Assembly: GCA_905373475.1 (NCBI GenBank)
Contig: CAJPTC010000017.1
Location: forward strand, 1-54,556
Source: Bacteroidia bacterium
GTDB taxonomy: Bacteria; Bacteroidota; Bacteroidia; Bacteroidales; CAJPTX01
Length of the DNA: 54,556 nucleotides
Direction of reading: 5' to 3'
Of this stretch, positions 28,511 to 37,616 are shown in pieces. The translations under genes and the position numbers were made by a program. Under the pieces are notes generated by a model, which worked only from the letters and a program-made list of their open reading frames with translations, searched no databases and was not told the origin of the DNA. The stretch's first letter is position 1. Each line of letters starts with the position of its first letter.

Positions 28511-29566
28511 CTACTGTGCCACTTGTATTAAATGACCGTCTTGCAAGAAACGTAGCCCCGTTACAATAACGGAATCGTTGGCAGAGAGTCCGTCCAAAAT
28601 TTCCACTTTATCTTCTACACGGTTGCCCAACTTTACCAGTACACGACGCGCGGTTCCTTGCGTTGCTACATAGACAACTCGATCGTTTGTACCACGTTGG
28701 CGTACTACGGCCAAATCGGGCACTACCACGCGATTTACCTCTCCGAAGGAGAGCAATACGCGGGCAAACATCCCAGGTTTTATCGCCAAATCGTTGTTCG
28801 GGACTTTAATCTCCACTTGTGCCGTATGCGAAAGAGCATGCACTGTGGGTGCTACGCGGTAGACCTCCCCTACAAATTCGCGCTCGGGGTATGCGTCCAA
28901 TGCAACTTTGGCCTTTTGTCCCACACGAACACTGCCTAAACGACCTTCGGGGAGATTAATGAGAACCTTCACGGGGTTAACTTGCATCACCGTAACTATT
29001 GCCGCACGACCGTTAGATTCTGGCGTAGGCGACATGGCAAAGAGCTCGCCCGCATAGTAGTAACGCCCCGTTACGATGCCCGAAATAGGGGATAGCAAAC
29101 GCGTATTTTTCTGCAAGTTTGCCACGGTAGCGCGGCTTACTTCCAGTTGCGTTTTCATCTGGTCGTACTGCTGCTGGGTGGCACTTCCCAAACGTTTCAG
29201 GGTATCTAGACGGCTAAAATCGCGTTCGAGGGTTAACATTTGTGCTCGCGCAGTAAGCAATTGCGTTTCGTCCATCTGCACGAGCTGTTGTCCTGCCACT
29301 ACACGATCGCCCACCTCTACAAAAACCTTGTCAATCCGCCCAGCCATAGCAGGGCTTACTTGGTTCTGCTCGAAAGCCTCTACCGTGCCACTAAAAGTCT
29401 CGTTATCCTGCAAGCGCATGGTAGACGAAAGCTCTACGCGAACGTTCAAACGCTCCACTTCTCCCGTATCCTTCGCTTGCTCTGCGCTACCGCAACTATT
29501 CAACAAAAAAAGGACTCCTATACCGACTAGCCCTAATGTTGACTGCTTTATCTTCTTGTTCGCCAT
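28511..29566 (-). CDS. RND efflux adaptor lipoprotein (AcrA type)
   Basis: 351 residues with a lipoprotein signal ending at LLNSC. A lipoyl half (SPAMAGRIDKVFVEVGDRV), a coiled-coil hairpin (LERDFSRLDTL, TATQQQYDQMKTQLE), the second lipoyl half (LLSPISGIVTG), a beta barrel and a membrane-proximal domain (DRVVYVATQG, GLRFLQDGHLI) follow in the usual order. It links the inner-membrane pump to the outer-membrane channel. It is 27 bp downstream of the channel gene. Confidence 0.9.
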   Translation of the reverse strand: MANKKIKQSTLGLVGIGVLFLLNSCGSAEQAKDTGEVERLNVRVELSSTMRLQDNETFSGTVEAFEQNQVSPAMAGRIDKVFVEVGDRVVAGQQLVQMDETQLLTARAQMLTLERDFSRLDTLKRLGSATQQQYDQMKTQLEVSRATVANLQKNTRLLSPISGIVTGRYYYAGELFAMSPTPESNGRAAIVTVMQVNPVKVLINLPEGRLGSVRVGQKAKVALDAYPEREFVGEVYRVAPTVHALSHTAQVEIKVPNNDLAIKPGMFARVLLSFGEVNRVVVPDLAVVRQRGTNDRVVYVATQGTARRVLVKLGNRVEDKVEILDGLSANDSVIVTGLRFLQDGHLIQVAQ

Positions 29567-29593
29567 ATCTCCGACACTTACCTCGCTTCTTTA

Positions 29594-30916
29594 CTACTCT
29601 CGCCCTTCAAGTTTATCCTGTTCCACCGCTGCCTTTATATAGTCAAACATGGCTTTATAGTAATTCAAATTGGCTTGTACATGCGCCATTTGGGCATCGG
29701 TTAGTTCTAGAATTGTTCCCGCTCCAGCATTGTAACGTCCGCGCGCAATGGTTACTCCGCGTTGTGCCAGATCAACTGCTTCCTTGCAAGCCTGCATAGA
29801 TTCGCGTGCCGACGCCATTTGTTCTTGTAACGCATGGCGCTGTATTCCTAATTGCTGCTCGGTATAGGAACGCTGCCACGCAGCACGTTGCACGCCAATT
29901 TTCAATTGCTGCTCCTGATGGTATTTGGTAAACCCTGCAAACAACGGAATGTTGAGCTGCACGCCAACAAGCGCAATTTCAACCCAATGGTATTTATCAA
30001 AATTAAAATCGTTGGCTTGCGTCTGCCACTGATAGTTCGCAAATGCCGATAACATGGGATAGTGTCCCGCACGCACAATGCGTTGCTGCTGCAACAAGCG
30101 CTGCTCTTGTAATTTGAGAAGCTTTAAGTTAGAATTGGAAGCAATTTCGCTCACTGCATGTTTGCTTGCTTCATAACCAGACAATATGGACTCGAGGTCG
30201 CCCTCAACGTCAATAGGGATCGTATCTGCGATTCCTATCAGGGAGCGTAAAGTGAGGAACGCCACTTCTTCGCCCTGACGGGCTTGCAGTACGAGAGGTT
30301 TGAGATTGCTAACCTGTACCTCGGCACGCACTTTGTCGTATTCCGACACCATACCCTGCGATGCCATATTCTTTACATTTTCCAGCGTAGCCTGTGCCGT
30401 TTGTAGGCTCTGTTCTACTACTTGGCGGGACTCCTTTGCCAATAAGCAATTGGCAAAGCCCAAACGCACACTGCCTCGTAGATCTACACGCGTACCACGC
30501 TTCGTTTCTACAGCGATGGCCTTATCTGTTTTTCCCATCGCAATGTTGCGATATGCGGGCAAGGCAAACAGGGGAAGTGCTGCGGACACGGTAGCCTGAT
30601 AACTGTTGTCAGAACCGAGTTCGAGGACACTCCCCATAGGAGAGCCTTCGGGCAAAAAGATTACTGGTTTCTTAAGATGGCGGTTGTAAGCACCACTTGC
30701 ATCGACGGTTGGCAATAACGCACCCCAGCGTTCCCATTGCGCCACTTCTGCCTGTTTGATACCATCACTAGCGGCACGGAGCTGCAAGTTCTCCGTTTCA
30801 ACACGCGCCAATGCACTTGCGAGGGTTACACGAATCGTATCCGCTCCAAGTGCAGTTACAGAAGCTCCCAATGTCAGTACCCCAAAAGTCCAATAGAAAA
30901 AAGCTCTCCAAACCAT
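29594..30916 (-). CDS. TolC-like outer-membrane efflux channel
   Basis: 440 residues with a signal sequence and two outer-membrane-efflux repeats rich in long coiled coils (LRAASDGIKQAEVAQWERWGA; ELTDAQMAHVQANLNYYKAM). The length fits TolC family channels of Bacteroidota. It begins 3 bp after the TetR gene, so expression is linked to the repressor. Confidence 0.9.
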   Translation of the reverse strand: MVWRAFFYWTFGVLTLGASVTALGADTIRVTLASALARVETENLQLRAASDGIKQAEVAQWERWGALLPTVDASGAYNRHLKKPVIFLPEGSPMGSVLELGSDNSYQATVSAALPLFALPAYRNIAMGKTDKAIAVETKRGTRVDLRGSVRLGFANCLLAKESRQVVEQSLQTAQATLENVKNMASQGMVSEYDKVRAEVQVSNLKPLVLQARQGEEVAFLTLRSLIGIADTIPIDVEGDLESILSGYEASKHAVSEIASNSNLKLLKLQEQRLLQQQRIVRAGHYPMLSAFANYQWQTQANDFNFDKYHWVEIALVGVQLNIPLFAGFTKYHQEQQLKIGVQRAAWQRSYTEQQLGIQRHALQEQMASARESMQACKEAVDLAQRGVTIARGRYNAGAGTILELTDAQMAHVQANLNYYKAMFDYIKAAVEQDKLEGRE

Positions 30917-30919
30917 ATT

Positions 30920-31552
30920 CTATTTCATTTCACGTGCAAAAAAATGCGTCACACGTTCTCGGTGACTAGACGCCACAACACCATAAACCAACAAAGCATA
31001 GAACTGCCCTAATAGACGAGCGGGCACCTGTGTACTTTCCGAAAACGCTTGATAGTGCATCATCCACATAGAGCTCTCTACCAAAATCAATGCCACTGCG
31101 CGCACGTCAATCTCGGCTCGGAAAACGCCTTCCTTAATCCCCTTTGTTAGAAGCTTCTCCAGTTGCTTGCAGTGGCGCTGCTGCACAAACTGCGTGTACT
31201 CTTTCCACACCTCGGGGTAGTAGGTCTCCAAATCGCGAAAAAAGAGCGGCGAGACTGTTCGATAGGCATTCCACCCCTTGAGCATCATTTTCAGTAAGTA
31301 CTCTAGCGCATCGCCCTCCTGCGGGACAGACTTCATCTTTTCGGGTAAGCTCAATTCCATGAGCAAACCACGAACAATGGCTTTTTTGTCGTGCAATAGC
31401 TCGTAGATCGTACGTTTGGACATGGCTAACGATACGGTTAATTCATCCATCGTTACCGCCTTTATCCCTTTTTGGCTCATTAGACGCCATGCCGCCACTA
31501 AAATACGCTGCCGTCTCTCTTGTTCTTCTGCTGAGGCTTTCACTTTCATCAC
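30920..31552 (-). CDS. TetR-family repressor of the efflux operon
   Basis: 210 residues. The N-terminal helix-turn-helix reads SQKGIKAVTMDELTVSLAMS then KRTIYELLHDK, standard for TetR, followed by an all-helical ligand-binding part. As first gene of the tetR-tolC-acrA-acrB-PII operon it most likely represses its own promoter, as in related systems. A short inverted repeat at 31583-31607 could be its operator. Confidence 0.85.
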   Translation of the reverse strand: MMKVKASAEEQERRQRILVAAWRLMSQKGIKAVTMDELTVSLAMSKRTIYELLHDKKAIVRGLLMELSLPEKMKSVPQEGDALEYLLKMMLKGWNAYRTVSPLFFRDLETYYPEVWKEYTQFVQQRHCKQLEKLLTKGIKEGVFRAEIDVRAVALILVESSMWMMHYQAFSESTQVPARLLGQFYALLVYGVVASSHRERVTHFFAREMK

Positions 31553-31582
31553 CTAAAACTCCGCACAAAGGAAGCAAAATAA

Positions 31583-31607
31583 AAAACTAATAGCAAGAAA
31601 TAGTTTT
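31583..31607. promoter_or_regulatory. possible TetR operator
   Basis: aaaacta and tagtttt form a 7-bp inverted repeat separated by 11 bases, 31-55 bp upstream of the tetR start codon. Position and symmetry fit a TetR-type operator; the AT-rich arms make chance possible. Confidence 0.3.
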
Positions 31608-31729
31608 CTAATCCTTGTGGGAAAACAACCATCTGTTGTAGGGGGAATGGTGTATCTAAGCTGCTAATTTCCAATCGAATCACGTTTCACCAAAATGATT
31701 TTCAATAGGTTTCGGTATATATTTCATGA

Positions 31730-31900
31730 TTTGACATCGCTCTCATTGACCTTGCCGTATTTTTGAAACAAAAGAAAACAGACCGCAATGGCGAGGCAGC
31801 GGAATAGATGCGCCTACTTGGCAACCTGAAGGATGCTATGGAAGTACTATACCTCCAGATTGTGCCCAAAGTTTACGAATACGGTTTCCTGATAGAATAA
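31730..31900 (+). pseudogene. decayed coding fragment, family unknown
   Basis: One frame reads like a protein for 57 codons (FDIALIDLAVFLKQKKTDR, then RLLGNLKDAMEVLYLQIVP) with one TAG at about 31808. It has no start codon and a stop directly in front. Its hydrophobic periodicity looks coding. The rest of the 31553-32133 gap holds nothing I recognise. Confidence 0.3.
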
Positions 31901-32133
31901 TCGAATTTCTTCTTCACTCACATAAATTCAGCTCTAACTTCTCGTCTTTTAACCCTCGAGGGATGTCCATAGTGCGACAGTATTTACATAAAACAGATGC
32001 TGTTATCTTGCCTCGTTCGAAAATCTTTTGTGTGCAGATTAGTATAATTGAGTTATGAAATCATAACGAATGAGGATTGTAGCGGAAAGTGAGAGCTTCT
32101 ACCTTTACAAATGTTAAATAAATTCATTATCCT

Positions 32134-32250
32134 ATGAAGAGAATTATTTTTCTTGGTTTCAGTACGGTACTGACCCTACTGCTCTTCTCATGTTCGAAAG
32201 AGAAAGAGCGAATTTGCGAACCTCGACACATTCTAGACATTCACCCCTAA
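32134..32250 (+). CDS. 38-residue lipoprotein-like peptide
   Basis: ATG 32134 opens MKRIIFLGFSTVLTLLLFSC, a clean lipoprotein signal with lipobox LFSC, followed by only 19 residues before the stop at 32250. The next lipoprotein starts 6 bp later with a similar signal (LALFSC), so this may be a small lysis-type or truncated lipoprotein. Whether it is translated is unknown. Confidence 0.45.
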   Translation: MKRIIFLGFSTVLTLLLFSCSKEKERICEPRHILDIHP

Positions 32251-32256
32251 CATTTT

Positions 32257-32871
32257 ATGACAATGAAAAGAGTTTGTGGTTTTGTGCTACCTTTATTGGT
32301 AGTACTTGCGCTGTTCTCGTGCAAGAAAAGGGTTACTATCATACAAGAGCCTGAGACAGGAACGTTTCAGATGCGCTATGTTTATTACGAATACTTTGAA
32401 CCCACAGGAGCGTGGATTCGGGACAGGAATAATGACGGGAATAATGTGTACATCGGGCTAACTGGCGATTACTACATAAACGAGAAAGATACTACTGGGC
32501 GCTTCAAGGCACTTGCAGAGGAGTTTGGTGAAAAAGGAACAAAAACCTTTTGGCGTGTTGGTCCTGGGACGTCAAAACCCTACAATATCACTGGGGTTCA
32601 CTTGTATGCGGGAAGGGGGGAGAAGAGAAAGGATGTCTCCGATGAGCACCTGATTGCTTTCGAGGATCCCTCTGCTTATATAGCAAGTGACTATGATCTT
32701 TCCAAGGATTGCCATAGAACAGAACCGAAAAAGATATCAGCATTGACTGAACACGATTTGAAGTGGATGGCGCACATAAGGATATTTTTCTCGCAGAAAC
32801 CAACCGAACGTCTTACGCTTGTCTTTTCTGTAAAAGATCATCCTGATGTTGAAATCGTTGTTTGGTGGTAG
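32257..32871 (+). CDS. hypothetical lipoprotein
   Basis: 204 residues starting MTMKRVCGFVLPLL with lipobox LFSC, so probably anchored in a membrane. ATG 32263 is an equally good start. The mature part has beta-type sequence with many aromatic residues and no motif I recognise. It follows the 38-residue lipoprotein by 6 bp and ends just before a strong terminator. Confidence 0.6.
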   Translation: MTMKRVCGFVLPLLVVLALFSCKKRVTIIQEPETGTFQMRYVYYEYFEPTGAWIRDRNNDGNNVYIGLTGDYYINEKDTTGRFKALAEEFGEKGTKTFWRVGPGTSKPYNITGVHLYAGRGEKRKDVSDEHLIAFEDPSAYIASDYDLSKDCHRTEPKKISALTEHDLKWMAHIRIFFSQKPTERLTLVFSVKDHPDVEIVVWW

Positions 32872-32889
32872 GCAAACGAAAAAATAGAG

Positions 32890-32923
32890 GACGAGGGTAC
32901 GTATATACGTACCCTCGTCTTTT
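32890..32923 (+). terminator. strong intrinsic terminator
   Basis: gacgagggtacg pairs perfectly with cgtaccctcgtc (a 30-base palindrome) and is followed by TTTT. It lies 18 bp after the lipoprotein stop. The remaining bases to 33253 show no gene. Confidence 0.85.
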
Positions 32924-33253
32924 AATATAAACTAAGAGATACAGTACCAGTTTGTTAAGCTTGACAACAGAAGGTATAATCTTCAAAGGTTTGCACCTGC
33001 GCATTTCGATTCACTCATTATATTTTCTCCACATCAATTGTAAGCGATAAAAGATACCTTTCCACAAGGGAAAGAATATAAAAAGAGGCGGCATATCTTA
33101 GCGAAAGATTAAGTGCTCTTTTTTTGAGGCAGTTAATCACTTACGAAAGCAGAATCCGTGCTTTTGTTACCATTCAGGGCGGTGCCTGCGCCAAGCACTT
33201 AGCCAATCTTGCGCATTTCTTTTCGCGATAGCTGCACGAGGCGCTATTCATTG

Positions 33254-33261
33254 CACCTTTG
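33254..33261 (+). promoter_or_regulatory. -7 element CACCTTTG
   Basis: CACCTTTG differs from TAnnTTTG at one base and lies 20 bp before the start of the TPR-like gene, a typical distance in this phylum. Confidence 0.45.
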
Positions 33262-33281
33262 CGTACCAAATAATTCAGACA

Positions 33282-34040
33282 ATGAAAAACGCAAGATTCA
33301 TCTTTACGCTTTGTTTCGTGCTATTTGCAGCATGCCCGCTATCCGCACAAAACCTCTCGTTTTTACAGAACATCCAGTCCAAAATAGATAGTGCATTGAG
33401 CCGCTCCTTTGCACACCAGAATACTGCGCCGCTAGATTCTATGCTCACGCAACTTACCAAAGTTACGCCGCAAAATAACCTCACCACATACTGGCAAAGC
33501 TATGCGCGGAGCATGGAAACGGTTTACTTCATGAAAATGAAGCAAATCAAAGAGGCGGAAAACATTATCAACCGTGCGTGCGACGATATGGAGAAGCTCG
33601 ATAAGAAGAATACTGAAGATTACGCCCTTCTAGCCTCTGTACAAAACCTTGCAATACAGTTCCGCTCGGGGATGGGCGCAGGCAAACTCTCTAGCCAAGC
33701 GGTAGAAAACGCCCAAACTGCATTGCAAATGGATTCTACCAATTTGCGCGCTTGGTATGTACTCGCCAGTAACGATTTCTATACGCCTGCTTTCTTTGGT
33801 GGCGGCAAAAAGGCGGAGCAATATTTGCTAAAAGCGCTTTCGTGTCCAGCCCAACAAGTCCCGAACCCCTATATGCCCTCATGGGGACGCGAAGAGTCCT
33901 ACCAGCTACTACTGACCTACTACGTTCAGAAGGAGCAATACGAATCAGCGCGAGTACTCCTTAATACTGCCAAAAAAGAATACCCCAACGGGCGGTGGTT
34001 TATTACCGAGTTCGAGCAGCAACTCAAAAAAGCCCAGTAA
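33282..34040 (+). CDS. periplasmic TPR-like protein
   Basis: 252 residues with a signal peptide (cleaved near PLSAQ). Helical repeats of TPR type follow: QIKEAENIINRACDDMEKL, AVENAQTALQMDSTNLRAWYVLA, and YESARVLLNTAKKEYPNGRW. A Gly-rich FFGGGKKAEQYLLKA is similar to periplasmic TPR proteins of Bacteroidota. Protein-protein binding is likely. A TonB-dependent receptor gene follows 46 bp later. Confidence 0.65.
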   Translation: MKNARFIFTLCFVLFAACPLSAQNLSFLQNIQSKIDSALSRSFAHQNTAPLDSMLTQLTKVTPQNNLTTYWQSYARSMETVYFMKMKQIKEAENIINRACDDMEKLDKKNTEDYALLASVQNLAIQFRSGMGAGKLSSQAVENAQTALQMDSTNLRAWYVLASNDFYTPAFFGGGKKAEQYLLKALSCPAQQVPNPYMPSWGREESYQLLLTYYVQKEQYESARVLLNTAKKEYPNGRWFITEFEQQLKKAQ

Positions 34041-34086
34041 CACCCCCTTAGCGCGGATTCAAAAGCTAAAACATCGAGTTCCCGCC

Positions 34087-36240
34087 ATGCGAATACAGCA
34101 AATTGGTATTCTCCTTCTGTCTCTTTGTGTGAGTACCGAGCTCTGGGCACAAAGCGTCACCCTACAGGCACACGTGGTAGACAAAGCGGGCGCTCCTCTT
34201 TTCGCCGTAAACCTCTACTTAAAGCAACATGCACAGGTGGGCGTTATCACCGATCCCGAAGGGTATTTTCAACTCGTACTGAACAGCGAAAAAGAACAAA
34301 ACGACACGCTCGTAGTCTCATTTGTGGGGTATCGCACCATTCTGTTTCCACTGCATGGTAAACAGAAGCTGCCACCTACGATTGTACTAGAAGAGGAGAA
34401 CTATGTACTGGCAGACACCTACATCATAGCATCGCCCTCCACAACGCGCGAATTTTCGGTAAAGGAGTTAAAGGTGCTCGATATTTACAACGACCCTCGG
34501 GCTAGTGCCGATGCTCTGAAAGTAGTAACCTCTCACCCCGCCTCTACCAACACCTCCGAAGGGGCTGAACCCGAGCTACGCGGGAGTACAGGAAGCTTCT
34601 CGCGTGTTGTCTTCAACAATGTTCCCATTTACCACCCTGTGCGCAATGCCGAACTGGATGGCACGGGAGCATTTAGTCTTTTCTCTACCGAGTTTATTGA
34701 TAGGCAGAATACCTACGCAAGCAACGCGCCGCTGGCTTTTACCAATGCCCTAGCAGGCGCGGTAGAAATACAAACGAAACGTGAACTCTCTGCGCGAAAT
34801 ACCTCAATTGTAGCCTCGCTGGCAACGGCTAGCATTCTACATGCCCAACCGTTAGGTTCGTATTCGTTTGTGCAACTTTATGCCAACTACATGTATTCTC
34901 CTGCCTTTTTAACCCTGAACGCCAAGACAGAAGACTTGCACAGATTCGGCTCGTTAGATGGTGCTATCAATGCACATACCATGCTCGGGAAACGCGTTGC
35001 CCTCAACCTCTACGCATACGCTATCGACGAACACTATGCTGTGCAGAGTTATACCTACGGGTATCAGGGAGAAATGAGATACCGCAACAAGCGCAACTTC
35101 AATGTATTAAACATAGAGGCGCGCTTCGGAGAACTCTACTGGCTTACCAACGTAGGGTATGACCACGCGAAAACGCATTATCAGCTCGGGAACACCGATT
35201 TACACGAGCAGCCACGCAATAGCTATGCAAGTACTGTGCTAAAGTACAATCCGTCGTGGTTATCTCTCGAGGCTGGGCTTATTTTTACCGACGAACAGAC
35301 GCGTCAGCACGGTGTATTCCCTAAGTTCTATTTTGCACAACGACCAGAAGCCCCCACTGTTGCGAGAGATACTAATGCTTTTTTTCGCTCTCTCGAGAGT
35401 TACTTGTATCTCAAGCATCGCTTCGCGAAAAAAGTAACACTCGGGGTCGGCGGACGCCTACAACTCCCCTCTTTTGAGCAACCATTTCGCATTTCGGCAC
35501 AAGCCAATGCAAAATATGCTTTTCTGGCGTATCATGCCTTGCTCCTGAGCGTAGGTCAGTACTGGGGGCACACTACGCCGCAGTACAATGTGTGGGAGTA
35601 CCGACTTGCCCAATCGCAGCAATTGGCACTAGACTACGTCTACCATTACAACGAGTTCGAGCTCCAATCTGCGCTTTACTACAAGCAAGAGACAACAACA
35701 ACGTTTGAAGCGCCTGACTATCGTGTAGAGTCCATCGTGCGACGTATTGTAGGCGGCGAGCTTTCTGTTAGCAAGCAGCTAGGCAGTTTCTATATCTCCG
35801 CAGCATATACCTACCTCTGGGCACGCGTCAGGATTCGCGACAATTGGTACAATGCCCTCAATCAAATGAACTACCTCGTAAAGGGCTTAGTGAGCTACAC
35901 GAATCCTACTTGGGGAAAGTTCTCGTTGGCATTGTTAGCCCACCCTGGGCTTGCCTATACTCCCATTATTGGAGGATTCTCTACCCCTGAACAAACCATT
36001 CCTCTTTGGGGTGAATACGGAGCTGCACATTATAATGCCTACCAGACGCTCGATTTCTCCTACAACAAGGTATGGTTTCTAAACGAGCGCTCTATGCTCA
36101 TACTATTTGCCTCCGTGCGAAATATACTCGATCGGCAGAACCAAAATCGTGCGCTCTATGCCCCCGATTACTCGCAACGCACGGATTGGAGGCACTACGG
36201 CCGTCGTGTTTTTTACCTCGGCGTATCGTATAGCTTTTAA
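34087..36240 (+). CDS. TonB-dependent outer-membrane receptor
   Basis: 717 residues. A signal peptide is followed by a carboxypeptidase-regulatory-like domain (VVDKAGAPLFAVNLYLK, FVGYRTILF) common in Bacteroidota receptors. A plug domain follows (DPRASADALKVVTS, EPELRGSTGSFSRVVFNNVPI) and a beta barrel ending in an aromatic residue (FYLGVSYSF). It takes up a bulky or metal-bound nutrient driven by TonB; the substrate cannot be read from sequence. There is no SusD partner next to it, so it is probably not a glycan-uptake pair. Confidence 0.85.
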   Translation: MRIQQIGILLLSLCVSTELWAQSVTLQAHVVDKAGAPLFAVNLYLKQHAQVGVITDPEGYFQLVLNSEKEQNDTLVVSFVGYRTILFPLHGKQKLPPTIVLEEENYVLADTYIIASPSTTREFSVKELKVLDIYNDPRASADALKVVTSHPASTNTSEGAEPELRGSTGSFSRVVFNNVPIYHPVRNAELDGTGAFSLFSTEFIDRQNTYASNAPLAFTNALAGAVEIQTKRELSARNTSIVASLATASILHAQPLGSYSFVQLYANYMYSPAFLTLNAKTEDLHRFGSLDGAINAHTMLGKRVALNLYAYAIDEHYAVQSYTYGYQGEMRYRNKRNFNVLNIEARFGELYWLTNVGYDHAKTHYQLGNTDLHEQPRNSYASTVLKYNPSWLSLEAGLIFTDEQTRQHGVFPKFYFAQRPEAPTVARDTNAFFRSLESYLYLKHRFAKKVTLGVGGRLQLPSFEQPFRISAQANAKYAFLAYHALLLSVGQYWGHTTPQYNVWEYRLAQSQQLALDYVYHYNEFELQSALYYKQETTTTFEAPDYRVESIVRRIVGGELSVSKQLGSFYISAAYTYLWARVRIRDNWYNALNQMNYLVKGLVSYTNPTWGKFSLALLAHPGLAYTPIIGGFSTPEQTIPLWGEYGAAHYNAYQTLDFSYNKVWFLNERSMLILFASVRNILDRQNQNRALYAPDYSQRTDWRHYGRRVFYLGVSYSF

Positions 36241-36323
36241 TGCGATAGGCGGGAAACCCGTACGTATCCCATACAAAAGACAATCCTCTATTTTTTAGCC
36301 TCCCACTTGGGGAGTAGTGAAGC

Positions 36324-36342
36324 TATTGTATGATATACGATA
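36324..36342. promoter_or_regulatory. palindrome upstream of the hipBA relic
   Basis: tattgtat and atacgata form an inverted repeat with 3 bases between and one mismatch, 45 bp before the HipB-like start codon. Antitoxins of this type bind palindromes in their own promoter, so this may be a leftover operator. Confidence 0.4.
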
Positions 36343-36386
36343 GTATCCCATAATGAGTGTTTTTCTTCGTAAAGAAATATTATTGT

Positions 36387-36711
36387 ATGCCATTGCTCTA
36401 CGACATTCCTTCCGAAACCGTCAAGGAACTTCTTGTTCTTCTTGCCAAAAACTTGAAGACGCGCGTTTAGAAAAAGGGCTTTTGCGCCCCGCTTTATCGC
36501 TCATGAGTGGCGTTCCTGTTCCCACAATAGCCAAGTTCGAGCAGCAGTACGCTATCTCGCTTGTCTCTTACGTAGCCTTGCCAAAGCGCTCGGGTATACC
36601 GATGCAATAAAGGCGCTCCTCGCCGAACCTCGTTTTACCACGATGGAGGAGTTAGAAACCATCCACAAGGATAAAAACCGTAAGAAAGGGCGCAATGTTT
36701 TCAATAAGTAA
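36387..36711 (+). pseudogene. HipB-like antitoxin, frameshifted
   Basis: Read across two frameshifts (near 36466 and 36580) this gives about 108 residues. The segments are MPLLYDIPSETVKELLVLLA, RLEKGLLRPALSLMSGVPVP then TIAKFEQQ (Xre-type helix-turn-helix), and ALGYTDAIKALLAEPRF then KNRKKGRNVFNK. The order and end sequence fit HipB-type antitoxins of Bacteroidota. Intact, it would repress the operon and neutralise HipA. Confidence 0.65.
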
Positions 36712-37132
36712 ACTCTTGGTTCGCTACCACGAGCAGGAGGTGGGTACTTTGCAGATGTCGCCCGACAACCGAGTATGCGTCTTCGAGTATGCTAAGAGTT
36801 GGCTTAAAAATGGGTTCTCTCTGCCGCCCTTAGACTTCCATTGTAGGAAGACCTTTTTGTCGCGCAATGGACGCCATTTCACGGGAATTTTGGAATTTTT
36901 GAAGACAGCCTTCCCGATGGTTACGGACGGTTTTTATTAAATCGGCTTTTGAAAAAACAAGGCATTGACGAAGAAGAACTTACACCCTTGCAGCGTTTAA
37001 GCATTGTGGGAAGTGCGGGAATGGGAGCGCTTTGCTATGAACCTGCAACCACCATAGGTGCGCGAACTCATCGCCGAAATTGCAAAGTACACCAAGCCTA
37101 TACTTTCCGCTCCTTACAAGGAATTTGCTTAA
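36695..37132 (+). pseudogene. HipA N-terminal fragment, frameshifted
   Basis: It starts at ATG 36695 inside the end of the HipB relic, typical overlapping hipBA order. HipA N-terminal motifs are clear: HEQEVGTLQMSPDNRVCVFEY, then in a second frame FGIFEDSLPDGYGRFLLNRLL and QGIDEEELTPLQRLSIVGSAG (then MGALCYEP). A third frame closes with ELIAEIAKYTKPILSAPYKE and a stop at 37132. The kinase domain is absent, so this is a truncated, frameshifted toxin. Confidence 0.7.
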
Positions 37133-37605
37133 TACGGGGTTTTATCTTCCGTATCGCTCCACAGAAGGAAGGACTCTAGCGCTTCCGTTTCGCAAACACG
37201 ATGCATGGCAACAGCCCGCTTCTCAATAGGGTAGCTGAGTTGTTGGTATATAAGCGAATCGTCAAAACCGATGTGCTGCGCTTGCGCTTTAGAATTCCCG
37301 AAATAAACAGTCGTGATGTGTGCCCAATAAATGGCAGCAAGACACATAGGGCATGGTTCGCAGGAGGTGAAGAGTACACAGTCAGTCAATACATGGGTGC
37401 TTAAAAAGTGTGCAGCCTCGCGAATGGCGAGTATTTCAGCGTGCGCTGTCGGGTCGCAGTTCGCCGTGACACGATTCACGCCCGTTCCCACAATCTGCCC
37501 ATTCCGCACAACGACCGCTCCAAACGGTCCCCCGCCATTTCGGACATTATTGGTGGCGAGATCTATCGCCAAACGCATAAATTTTTCTATAGTGTCCTCC
37601 TGCAT
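37129..37605 (-). CDS. guaD: guanine deaminase
   Basis: 158 residues of the CDA fold. Zinc ligands are His55 with proton-shuttle Glu57 (DPTAHAEI) and Cys85/Cys88 (SCEPCPMC). GGPFGAVVV, AIYWAH and especially GFDDSLIY match the Bacillus-type guanine deaminase rather than tRNA adenosine deaminase. It converts guanine to xanthine in the cytoplasm. It starts 11 bp after the peptidase T stop, so the two are co-transcribed. Its 3' end overlaps the hipA relic on the other strand by a few bases. Confidence 0.85.
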   Translation of the reverse strand: MQEDTIEKFMRLAIDLATNNVRNGGGPFGAVVVRNGQIVGTGVNRVTANCDPTAHAEILAIREAAHFLSTHVLTDCVLFTSCEPCPMCLAAIYWAHITTVYFGNSKAQAQHIGFDDSLIYQQLSYPIEKRAVAMHRVCETEALESFLLWSDTEDKTPY

Positions 37606-37616
37606 GGGCTTTCATT

